From positions 29,101,001 through 29,165,000 of the forward strand of contig CANTUQ010000101.1 in NCBI GenBank assembly GCA_947683425.1: a stretch of DNA of 64,000 nt. Direction: 5' to 3'. Each line of letters begins with the position of its first letter. The stretch's first letter is position 1. Below, piece after piece: positions 1-9,970 of this stretch. The stretch comes from Excoecaria cochinchinensis (Eukaryota > Streptophyta > Magnoliopsida > Malpighiales > Euphorbiaceae). Under the pieces are notes generated by a model that saw nothing but the letters and a program-made list of their open reading frames with translations, had not been told where the DNA came from and ran no database searches. The translations under genes were made by a program, and so were the position numbers.

Positions 1-412
1 ACCAAATTGATCTTTCAAAGGAAATCGAGAATTCAGATTTCCTTATTTTTAATGATTTCCCATCTCCATTTAGTAACAAAAAAGAAATCAAATCTCTTTC
101 TTTTCCTTACCGCACAATTCCCTCAAAACAAACAAGTTAGTAAAATCATGAAGCTGCAGGGTCAAAACCAGGCCTAAACTCACAAACCCGCCGCCCACAA
201 TCTTATCCAGATTTGAAAAATATCTGCAAACCTATGATAAATGAACACTAAAGCCAATACCTTTCTTCATTGATAGTGATCAATAACTATAACTTAGAAC
301 GACCCGGTGCAATAATTTCAACCGCAAAGATATAAAACCAAAAATAAATAACAATTGAGAGTTAAAAGCAAAGGAGATCTAAAAATTGAACAGAGGTGAA
401 AAAGAAAAGAAC
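1..412 (-). other. Start of intron 1 of the duplicated RPN8 copy
   Basis: The stretch aligns over its whole length with 5241-5675, the beginning of intron 1 in the complete RPN8 gene, with scattered substitutions and small indels. No exon is visible. In the complete gene exon 2 lies about 1.1 kb further on, so the next exon of this copy would be outside the window. Confidence 0.75.
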
Positions 413-599
413 CTGCATAGCTATTAGTGACATCAACAGTGCCTCTAGAAGACGAACCAAGCAAAACCCCAACAACGCGTTTGCGACTATCCTTAGCGAC
501 TCTGGTGTAGTTATCGACAATGCTAAGGAGCACAAGTGGATGCACTATCACCTTCTCTATAGGTCTCGCCGATACTTGCTGACTCTTTATCACATCCAT
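413..599 (-). CDS. RPN8: RPN8 paralogue, first coding exon only (rest is off the left edge)
   Basis: This is the first exon of a second gene for the 26S proteasome non-ATPase subunit RPN8 (PSMD7 family). It starts at the ATG at 599-597 and ends at a GT donor (412-411) after ...TNSYA plus one base, exactly like exon 1 of the complete gene at 5862-5676. Both exons are 187 bp, and the 62 residues differ at only two places (Ser/Ala near residue 11, Thr/Ser near residue 38). The flanking intron (1-412) and promoter (600 to about 945) also align with 5241-5675 and 5863 to about 6235, so the duplication covers promoter, exon 1 and at least part of intron 1. An upstream in-frame ATG at 623 exists, but the start was set by homology with the other copy. 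Whether the remaining exons exist cannot be seen. Confidence 0.9.
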
Positions 600-841
600 T
601 TCTACCTCTCGCTCGATGATCACTCAACTTTTCAGTTTCCAGTTCTCTACCTTTCAATATCTGCTCCTAAATTTGATGTGGGAGTCCAATTCTGGCATCT
701 GGGTTTTGAATTTTGTTGCTTCTTCCCCAGCTCGCCCTTCTTTTTATATATATGTTTCTTTCTTCTTTTATGAAAAAGAACAAAATTGCTTTCGCTTTTG
801 ATCTTTGATTGCTTATTCGTCTATGATTTTTTGGGAAATAT

Positions 842-945
842 GGGCCGAAAAAAGCCCAAATTTCTAATTTATTTTATAGAACAGAAAGCCATAATTGACT
901 ATTGATATTGGATCGAATGATGGGCTCTAAACTCGGGTCCAACAA
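842..945 (-). promoter_or_regulatory. TGGGCY (site II) boxes upstream of the duplicated RPN8 copy
   Basis: Motifs ATGGGCC, AGCCCA and TGGGCT lie 240-350 bp upstream of the copy's ATG. They line up with the same motifs at 6125-6235 in front of the complete RPN8 gene. TGGGCY elements are known plant promoter elements of housekeeping, ribosomal and proteasome genes and bind TCP factors; their use here is inferred. Confidence 0.5.
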
Positions 946-1998
946 ACCACCATGATGGGCTATTGAATAATAAGAGCTTTTCCATTTTTATAATAAAAAT
1001 AACAAATTGGAAAATTTTCATCATTATAATAGAAGGATTATACATAAATTGAAAACTCATTGAACTGGGTACGATCTGAAATCGAAAAGAACAGAAGATG
1101 AGAATTTGAAAAAAATTCCCCATTCAATATTTTCATATTGCATGATGGACATGTGTTGATCATTCAAGCAATTAAGTGACCATGTAATTTCCATTTGATA
1201 TTCACATGTTTCATGTTTAATGTATACGAAATTGTCCAAAGCAGAGTTGTTTGAATTTGAAGTTGGAGTGTCTATCTATAGAAAGTTTATTTAATCAAAG
1301 CAAAGTTGTAGAAAATGTTCCAGATTTTTCATTTTCCATGTAACCAGAATTAAACTTCAATGCTCTAAGTATCCTTTTTCAACATCCTCAGCAAGAACTC
1401 GTATTGGGAGATGGCTTTGTATGGATTGGAGCAGATGTTTTGCTTGCAGAATGATTTCTCTCTGCATATTGTTATTCTCAAATATGAATTGAACTCCCAG
1501 TAGAGTTCCCCATGTGCACAACACTTCATCATCAACAAATTCAATAGTTATTAGATTAGTTTATAATTATCCAATCGATGCATTCAATTTGAAGTTGCAT
1601 TTAAGGCTATACTGCGAGTTAGAAGATAACCCTACATTAAATTTCAATGATTATATCATTCAATATACATTCATGCTGCTTCATTGATTTCTGGGTTCAG
1701 TAATTTAGAATCTCATCTGAAATCAAAATACGAAAAATTCTGATGGCAAAGATGAAGATGCCATTCCTTCAAGTTGGCTAATTTCAAGTATTCTTAAGGA
1801 CATTCTAATAAATCCAAAGAAACACAAATTGGTGGATTGCTTTCAGTTAAAATTCCTATCCATCTCCCTTTCTTGTCTCTTAAAGAAAACACAAGATCAG
1901 CCAAGGTTGGGGGTACTTGAGTGGAAACAGCCACTGCGATCTGATCTGTAGATGGAACACATCAACAAAGGAACTTCAGTTTACTAAAATCCCCATGT
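946..1998. other. Spacer between the two RPN8 copies
   Basis: AT-rich spacer between the stop codon of the complete RPN8 and the promoter of its downstream copy. Bases 1000-1060 still resemble 6710-6780, so the duplicated promoter block reaches about here with a gap. A 67-codon open stretch at 1357-1560 on the minus strand is listed separately. No other gene is recognised. Confidence 0.5.
1357..1560 (-). pseudogene. Unidentified coding-like stretch, minus strand
   Basis: Read on the minus strand, 67 codons are open between a TAA at 1563-1561 and a TGA at 1359-1357. The peptide has a protein-like composition and ends ...LAEDVEKGYLEH. It has no early Met and no convincing splice acceptor, so it could be a last exon, a gene remnant or chance. 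I do not recognise the family. Confidence 0.2.
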
Positions 1999-4900
1999 CT
2001 AGCTACCAGCAGCAGCAGAAACCACAACCGGCTTCGAGTCCTCGGCTTTCTCATGTTCTTTGTTGAGCAACTGAAATAAGTACAACATATATATCAGTGT
2101 CTCTACAAGGAGTAACACACATGAACATGCTTCTACCAAAAACTGCTTAGGTGGTAAAGAAGGGGCAAAAAGAGTGGACATAAGAAGATGCTTTTGAAGC
2201 TTAATAGAATTTTGATAAACAACTTTCGAGATTATATTAAAAATATCCTCACCTTGTTGTTGATCAAATTGTGGAGAGCAATTACACTACGGATGAGGGA
2301 AGAGAGATAGATAACCAGCATCATATCATTTGTTTTCACTGCAAACATTGGGAATACATAAACAATTAAAATCACAAAGCAGCATAAGTAAATAAAGGCA
2401 GCAGCATTTTTCAATTTTTTTGTTTGTATTTCTTCACCTGCAAAAGACTTGATCAATTCTGCCACATTTAGATTTGGAAGTAGATTGAAGATATCCTACA
2501 AAATGTAAAGTGAGAAAATCAGTCTTTAATAAAGGCAATGATATAGGCACAATATGAAACTGTCAAGAACTGAGGAGAAAAGATGCTTGAAATGGGCTAA
2601 ATGATCCAGAAAAATAGGCTATAGCTCATCATGAATTTGAAACCCACTACATCGAAAATCAGCATTTTCTGCACTATCAACTTGCACTTCATAAAGCATC
2701 ATGCATCAGAACAATGAACCATGCGTCTTGTAACCAAATGTCAAAAAACAAGAAATGCACTGGATGGCCTAGCTGTATCTCATCAATATGAAATTCAAAT
2801 CTAGCTCCATGATCGACCACTTTAGTGAACTTGGCAATCTAGGAACTAAGGTCAAAGAATATTCCCAAAATTTGCTCAACTTCCATGAGTGTAAGATCTC
2901 AATATAAGCAACAAAGTCATCCAACAAATACCATTTGTTAGAGGGGTGGATGCAGGATGCAGAAATGAGGGGAACCAAAATCTAAATATAGGAAATGAAG
3001 GTCCCTCTCCTTGCTCCGAGCCCACCACCAATTTGTTTAGCTCTGGTACAAGGCCACTTAAGCAATTGTCCATATTCAATTGCAAATAGAGTAAATTAGA
3101 GAGCATGGACAAACAAATTAACTTGAGCATAGATGCCAAGGAAACTATGCCGCGACATGAAAATATTGACCACAACTCTGGTGGGTCACCTAAACTTTGT
3201 TTCTTTCTTATTGTTTCAACCTCTCCTTCCAGGTAGAGATTGAACTGACGTCTTCATGCTTAGTATATAGATTACGTGTATGCAAACAGACAAACAAAAA
3301 AGAGCAGCCTACAGAAAAGGAAAATTTGGAACTATAGTACATAACCTGTAAATGGTACAAAATCTCATGATTTAGTGGGAGCTTTCCTTCAATGACAAGG
3401 TCAAGATAACTGCGTATTTCTCGAAGTCGAGCATCCAACCCTTTCAATGCAGTAAGTTTTCCAGAGACCTGCACAGATAAAACTAATCCTCAGCATGTTT
3501 TCCAGTCCTCAATACTGATTGAAAGTACAGTTAAAAAACTCCTAAAACAAAAGCTTAAAGTGAGAGACAAGGAGATAAAACTGAGAAAATCCAGAAGCAA
3601 GACCTCTGTTGCGAGTGTGCTAATAGTGGTGTCTTTCACATCCCGTAGCAAGTGTTCCACACCTGTTAAAATGGTGCAAGGAAGACAAACAAACCAAACA
3701 AAGGTTATTTGGTTCAAGACTACTAGAAAGTGACTTTTGCATGTAAAAAGGCCATTTGAATCAACTCTGATTTACAAACATGGAAATGCTGAATTTCTAA
3801 CCGCTTACCAATTTCCTCAACTTCATGAGCAGCAATTTCTGATGGTACGTGCACAAACACCTTCTGGCTTTTCTGGGTGGCATTCTGTGACCATACACAA
3901 TTATCAATGAACATTCAAACATATATATTGAGGAAAGATTAGCTATGACACCCTTCAACTGCCCCATAATCAACATAAAAGCAATTCAATTAACACAAAG
4001 ATCAATTGAAAATCTTGCTTTGATTTGAAAATTAATTTCCTTACCTCTTTAACCTCCTCAACAGCAAAGTAAGCTTTAGTGGGTATTCCCAGCTCAACTG
4101 GTTGGACATCAATTATGACCAGGACAGGGTTCGGAACATAACTGCAATAGCAAATAAGACTCATTAGTAAAAGAGAAAAAAACTACAAAGACAAAACTGA
4201 TCAAACAAAGGTGAAATTTATTTTTCCAAGAGACAGATATCTCCAAGTCAGACGTATAGATCCCCATCACAAAACAGAACAAAGAACTCTAAAAAGTCAT
4301 AGGCGTTGGCCTTACTCATTGAACAGTCCATGAATATCCAGGTCATTTTCCCTCAGTTTTGGACCTGTGCTGTACCAACCCACAACATGCTCCTTTGCTG
4401 AAAATGTCACTTTGTTAGTATCAAAATCTATAGAGAAATAATACAAGTACAAACACAAAAATCCGGAACTGTACCGTTTATTCTTTTGAACATGGAAAAC
4501 ATGGATTCGTGATAATTGTGATCAAGAAACCATATGCTAGGGTCCTTGTCATCTTCTTCAAATGGCACTGAGAAATTACAATTCAAATATTCAATGAGCT
4601 TTCAAGTACAGAACATCTACCACACAGTAACAAAGAGAAACACCATGCAATAATTGTCATGCAGCATTCTTGAAATTTGATGACAATACAGGTATCAAAA
4701 ACTCAGAGCATACAAAATATACAATTACAGAACCTAGGGATGGCACAAAACACATCCTAGTTTGAAATGTGTGACCATGAAGGTGAGTCCCTATCGCCAT
4801 ATTGCACATACACCAAATTTCCCCCGTGACACAGTTCAATATCAATAGGCATAGTATAAATAGAAAGGCTAATGCATAATAAAAACAATAGCCATCCATG

Positions 4901-5862
4901 GTGCGTGAGTACCCAAGGCCAGATCCACTATACTTCACTCTATGCCTTTTTTTCTTTTATCTTTTACATTCCTTCCAAAGGCAGCTTCAAATGGTTTTCT
5001 ACTTCCACCTACACCCACTTCAAAGAGATGCTTCAATTTTAATACACTACATCAACTGTCTACTCCCTGCCACGTGCAGACAAAACAAGAGTCCCTTACA
5101 CAATCCAAGTTATATGGATGTAAAACCTAATAACCAAAATGAGAATCGAAAGCATGTCCATAAGCAGATATTGAGACATTATTTGTTTGGTTATTAGTGC
5201 AAGGGAAAATAAATGAGCTCTTAACTTCTACTTCTTTACCACCAAATTGATGTTTGAAAGGAAATCGGAAATTCAGAATTCCCTTATTTTTTAAGGGTTA
5301 TTAACGATTTCCCATCTCCATTTAGTAACCAAACAAGAAAAACGAAAAGAAACAAAATTTCTTTCTTTTCCTTTCCACCCAATTCCCTCGAAACAAAAAA
5401 GTTGTTAACAAAATCACAGCTCTAGGAACAAAACCGGGTCTAAACACACAAACCCGCTCCCCACAATCTTATCCAGGTCGGAAAAGAATCTGCAAACCTA
5501 AGATAAATGGACACTAAAGCCAATACCTTTCTTCCTCGATAGTGATCTATTAACTACAGGTATAACCCAGTGCAAGAATTTCAATGACAAAGATATTAAA
5601 CGAAAAATAAATAACAATTGAGAGTTAAAAGAAAAGGAGATCTAAAAATTTAACAGAGGGGAAAAAGCAACGAACCTGCATAGCTGTTGGTGACGTCAAC
5701 AGTGCCTCTAGAAGAAGAACCAAGCAAAACACCAACAACACGTTTGCGAGTATCCTTAGCTACTCTGGTGTAGTTATCCACAATGCTAAGGAGCACAAGT
5801 GGATGCACTATCACCTTCTCTATCGGTCTCGACGATACTTGCTGACTCTTTATCACATCCAT
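1999..5862 (-). CDS. RPN8: 26S proteasome regulatory subunit RPN8 (PSMD7), complete, ten exons
   Basis: RPN8 is an MPN-domain scaffold subunit of the 19S lid that pairs with the deubiquitinase RPN11. Exons: 5862-5676, 4567-4475, 4397-4316, 4141-4045, 3884-3809, 3662-3604, 3468-3346, 2495-2438, 2338-2253, 2070-1999. Joined they give 933 nt, 310 aa plus stop, close to the roughly 308 aa of Arabidopsis RPN8A. All introns are GT-AG and phases match. Recognisable blocks include EKVIVHPLVLLSIVD (exon 1), SIWFLDHNYHESM (exon 2), VVGWYSTGPKLREND (exon 3), VLVIIDVQPVELGIPTKAY (exon 4) and the C-terminal helix region NDMMLVIYLSSLIRSVIALH. The metal-binding H-x-H of active JAMM proteases is absent, as expected for this catalytically inactive MPN subunit. 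A partial second copy lies 1.4 kb downstream in the same orientation. Confidence 0.96.
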
Positions 5863-6007
5863 TTCTATCTCTCGCTCGGTGATTACTCAATTTTTCAGTT
5901 TCCAATTCTCTACCTTTCAGTGTCTGCTTCTAAATTTGATGTGGGATTCCAATTCTTGCTTCTGGGTTTTGATTTTTGTTGCTTCTTCCCCAGGAAAACT
6001 TGCACCT

Positions 6008-6009
<2 letters not shown>

Positions 6010-6056
<47 letters not shown>
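6010..6056. repeat. (TA)n microsatellite in the RPN8 upstream region
   Basis: About 22 TA units followed by an A-run, 150-195 bp upstream of the RPN8 ATG. The duplicated copy has only a short TATATATA at the matching place (about 744-752), so the array expanded after the duplication or shrank in the copy. Confidence 0.95.
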
Positions 6057-6058
<2 letters not shown>

Positions 6059-6120
6059 AAAAAAAAAAAACAAAAATTGCTTCGGCCTTCGATCTTTTGA
6101 ATGCATGAATTTTTGGGGAC

Positions 6121-6240
6121 TACTTGGGCCAAAGAGCCCAAATTTCTCTTTCTTGATAGAACAGAAAACCCAAATTTGAATAGCCCTAATTGACCATTGA
6201 TATTGGATTGATTGATGGGCTCTTCAGTCGGGCCCAATTT
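6121..6240 (-). promoter_or_regulatory. TGGGCY (site II) boxes upstream of RPN8
   Basis: TTGGGCC, GAGCCCA, TGGGCT and CGGGCCC motifs cluster 260-380 bp upstream of the RPN8 start. The cluster is conserved in position in the duplicated copy. Such boxes are typical of plant proteasome and translation genes; activity is inferred. Confidence 0.5.
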
Positions 6241-6825
6241 CTTAATATTTGATACATCAAAACCCGATTACGGATTATTGAAAAGAAGTGTTTGTTTAGT
6301 ACGTCAGGACGTATTCTTCGTTTTTTTTTTTATTTTTTATTTTTTATTTTGAGAATGGTAAGAGTATTTCATTAAGGAATTAAAGGAAAATACAAAGCAA
6401 TAGAAGGGGGAATATTCTTCCAAAAATGGAGGCTAGCATTTAAAATTTGAAACTTTAGCCAAGGCATGAGCTATCTCATTTCACTTGTCTCGTAATTCAT
6501 ACAAGAGAAACATTTGTTCTTTGCCTCGTAAAGAGTATGCAGTCTTCAATTAAGTTTCATAAGCAGAAACATCAGCAGCATTATAATTAAGTTTCATAAG
6601 AACAATTAATACTATTATTTTCTTATTAATGGTCCATATTTAATTTGCTATGTCCACCTTAACATATTATCTTTCACCAAATAATACTAACTTATTTTTG
6701 CATTAAAAAGAAATAACAAAATTGGAAAATTTTCATAATAATAATTAGAGAGGATTAAATTGGAAATCAACCTAGTTTTCATGGTTAAAGAGTATTGGAA
6801 GATAATAAAATATCTTAAGGGCTAG
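6241..6825. other. Upstream spacer, no gene seen
   Basis: AT-rich DNA. Roughly 6260-6700 has no counterpart in the duplicated RPN8 promoter, while 6710-6780 does (against 1000-1060), so this looks like an insertion in one copy or a deletion in the other. Confidence 0.45.
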
Positions 6826-7322
6826 TTTGGCAAAACTTATGAAAACAGATTTTTCAATTGATAAAAATTGTATTCAAAAAAACTGTATGTCGAAAAATAT
6901 GTAACTGTTTAGTAAATAAAATTCAAAATAACTTATAAAATCAAAAACAGTGTCAACTGTTTGGTAAATGATATGATTAAAAATATCTTTTTAGAATAAA
7001 AAAATAAAAAATGATAATTTTGAGTGGTAGGATAAGAGAAAAAACAAAAAAAAAAGATTATATTAGATATAATTGTTATTATGAAATAAGATAAGGGATA
7101 TTTTTATTTAAAAAAATATTAAATCTGCTGCCTTTAAAAACTGAAAATCAGTTTTTCTGAAAAGTTTTAATTTCTAACTTTTTGCAATAGAAGGTTTTTT
7201 CACTTTTTAAAAAATTGATTTTTCTAAAATTAGTATTTTCCAAACACTTATTTTTGTCTCATAATCAATTTTTTATCCTATAATCAGCTTTTTATCATTT
7301 GAAAAGTTATGCCAAATGGGGC
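6826..7322. mobile_element. MITE-like element with degenerate terminal inverted repeats
   Basis: The left end reads GGGCTAGTTTGGCAAAACTT. The right end, read on the other strand, reads GCCCCATTTGGCATAACTTT, giving inverted ends of about 25 bp. Both are followed inward by similar AT-rich sequence (CAGTTTTTC/GAAAAACTG and TTTTTATC motifs). There is no coding sequence. The size of about 0.5 kb and this end type suit a hAT- or PIF-like MITE. I could not define a clear target duplication. Confidence 0.5.
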
Positions 7323-7512
7323 TAATTTTTTTTTGTAGGTAAGAAATCACAATAGAATTGTAATGTGATAAGGAAGAAAGTTTCAAAGACTTTGTTCGTT
7401 TACTCCCAAAACCTAACACATGCTACCTGCACCACAACTTTTCACTTTCAGCCACCATTTTTGAACTTTTCTGCACTCTTCACATTATTAAAAAATAAAA
7501 AATTAAGAAATA

Positions 7513-7544
<32 letters not shown>

Positions 7545-8794
7545 AGCGAGCAACCGATAGGCAAATATTTGATACGTGCATACACATATATTAATTAAAT
7601 GCTTCAAGGAATTAAACATGTTTACATATACATATATATCTACACCAAATTAAAGACTTGGCCATTCTCCTATATAATTACAGCATTATTAATTTATTGT
7701 TAGGCACATGCATTAGATTGTTTTCCACAAAGGCTAATTTGAGATGAAAAGAATATAAAATAGAATTGTTATTTCTAGAATTGTGAGATCTAGGGTTTGA
7801 ACCGAGAAAGACCAGGTTTTATAAAAAAAAAAAAAAAAACACACTTCTTAGTTTGGAAAAATGTTGTCCATTCTATATATATCATTCTTTTAATATGACA
7901 ACATATTAATCTTATAAGTTAATAAATAATAAATACATGAACTTGATATTGGTAAGAATTTTTCTTATAACTTTGATAATATTATTATAATAAAATGGAA
8001 AAACGATATTACAAATAAGAGTCCAATTTACTTGTGAAGTATATATTTATGGTATATATTTATAATAGTAAAAGCAAATATAAACCATTTGTTAACAGTA
8101 AAATAATAGTAAATGTGAACTAATTCGATGATAACAATAAATATAGATAAATATGAAACAATTCAGTAATAATATAAATAAATGTGAGCCAATTTACTAT
8201 CAACATGAGTATTTTTGAATCAAAATATAATTTAAATATAAAATTCGTACTATTCTTTGGCATAAAAATTCAATCTTTTAGCTTATTATCGTAGGTCCGA
8301 CTGGCTTGAACTCAAAGTTTTATTATCATTTAAATATTAATTGACACGTTCGAACAGAATCATTGTCTTTCTTGACTAAGGACTGTGAAGTGAACAGTAT
8401 TAGTACATAGATCTCAAAGATGGAAGCAGACCCTAGGCATGTACATTTACAAACACATATTTTTTAATTATTAAGCATTAATTTCAAGAAGACATTTCTC
8501 ATGAGAGGAAGTGAGTTCCAATTTCCAAGCAATATTCAAAAATTAATTAGAAAAGCAAAATCCAACAGAGTAAACACAGATCTCATGCAAAACAATGTCT
8601 TTATGAGCATGCAGAGGAGAATGTTTAAGCATTTTTTAGATAACAAAAAATTAAAATAGCCACCATTTTTGAACTTGCAATTAATATTAATACTTCATTA
8701 CTATTTTTTTTTTCCTAACCAGCTAACCCTAAAAATATTCATTCTTCGAATCATTACACGAACACCAATTTCTCTTATGGATTCGAAGATGAAT
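7323..8794. other. AT-rich spacer between RPN8 and the WOX gene
   Basis: Very AT-rich. It contains a short (AT)n run at 7521-7542 and A-runs. No coding, RNA or clear mobile feature is seen. Confidence 0.5.
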
Positions 8795-9865
8795 TTACAA
8801 GAAGCTTAATCGTAGATCCAAAGGTGGATGATCCATTTCTGTACCAAATGTGTAAGAAAAAGATGTGTTTTCTTTGCATTCATTTGCTTGAAATCTAAGC
8901 TTCTCTGATTCTCCTTCATTGAACGAATTTAATGGAAATAGTTGAAGTGTTTCAATCACTCTTTCTGGCTCACTTACCTGATTTATCTCAGTAAAATCTG
9001 CACAAATAGATTCTAAAAGAGTTTAGAAAAATATAATAATTACCAATCTTCTATTTTGTCTCTCAAAAAAAAAGAAAAAATCTTCTATTTTGTGTCACTT
9101 TGTGAAAAACAAAATTAAAAGAAATCAAATCTCAAAAAAATTAAGTTTCCATCAAAAAAACATATAAAGTTGAAATACATGTCAATTTATAATCAGATTA
9201 ATTTATGATAATTTTAGACTGATTTATAATCAGTTTAAATATATATTTATTTACGGATAATAAAACAACGATTTTATTCAAAAAAAAAAAAAAACAACGA
9301 TTAAATCCTTATGAAAAATTTGAAAGATAACATAAAAACGAAAGGAAAAAACTTGCCTGGATCAAGTGAACCAACTAATAAAAAATTAACATATATATAT
9401 ATATATATATATATTCACGCATGACCATTCTTGATTAGCTTGGTTGACACCAACATGGTTCGGACAAGAAAAAACCCGAAAAATAAATAAATAAATGCTT
9501 GTGTTGAAGGATAAGAACTTACATCTAGCAGAAGAAGAAAGATGATCATGGCGACGAATAACATCCTTCTCATCAATGGAAACTCTCCTTCGTTTCTGTC
9601 TTTCTCGAGCTTTATGGTTCTGAAACCAATAAAACACATTCTTGCTTTCTATCTTGCCATAAAAACTGAGTTGACTCGAGATCTTTTGGATCTGATCAGT
9701 GCTTGGAGTTCTAAGTCCAGACCTGAACAACTCGGTCAGAACTTTTACTTGTTCAGAAGTTGGATTCCAACGGCCACACTTTGTTCCACCGCCGCCACCA
9801 CCACCGCAGCCGCCACGAACATTTCCTGCTTTTGTAAAACAAAAGCCTGACATTCTATCTTCCAT
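8795..9865 (-). CDS. WOX5: WUSCHEL-related homeobox protein, WOX5/WOX7 type
   Basis: A transcription factor of the WUS clade. WOX5 keeps the root quiescent centre and adjacent stem cells undifferentiated. Two exons, 9865-9523 and 8997-8795, give 546 nt, 181 aa plus stop (Arabidopsis WOX5 is about 182 aa). The homeodomain spans roughly residues 31-95, with CGRWNPTSEQVKVL at its start and KNVFYWFQNHKARERQK in helix 3. A seven-glycine run (about 21-27) precedes it. Exon 2 supplies the WUS box TLQLFPLN (131-138) and the C-terminal EAR-like end LDLRLSFL, both diagnostic of WOX5. The donor is a perfect GTAAGT and the acceptor TTTGTGCAG. The start at 9865 is preferred over an in-frame ATG at 9949, because a TATA-like sequence at 9960-9970 would place transcription start inside that extension. 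An (AT)n tract (about 9391-9413) sits in the intron. Confidence 0.93.
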
Positions 9866-9959
9866 TTGATCACTAAATCTCTCAGCTTTGATGTGTAATA
9901 GAAGTCTCTGAAACTTACTTTCTGATGAGCTTCTGAACTCAAAAGACAAGACTCGTGTG

Positions 9960-9970
9960 CATATATAAAA
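9960..9970 (-). promoter_or_regulatory. TATA-like box of the WOX gene
   Basis: On the minus strand the sequence reads TTTTATATATGC about 95 bp upstream of the chosen ATG. It is the only good TATA match in the immediate upstream region and supports the downstream ATG as start. Confidence 0.4.

Noticed and set aside
6010..6237. Open frame with a long Tyr-Ile repeat on both strands
   Set aside because: It is only the translation of the (TA)n microsatellite.
9542..9850. Plus-strand open frame of 102 codons
   Set aside because: Antisense shadow of the WOX5 exon 1; the minus strand has the homeodomain.
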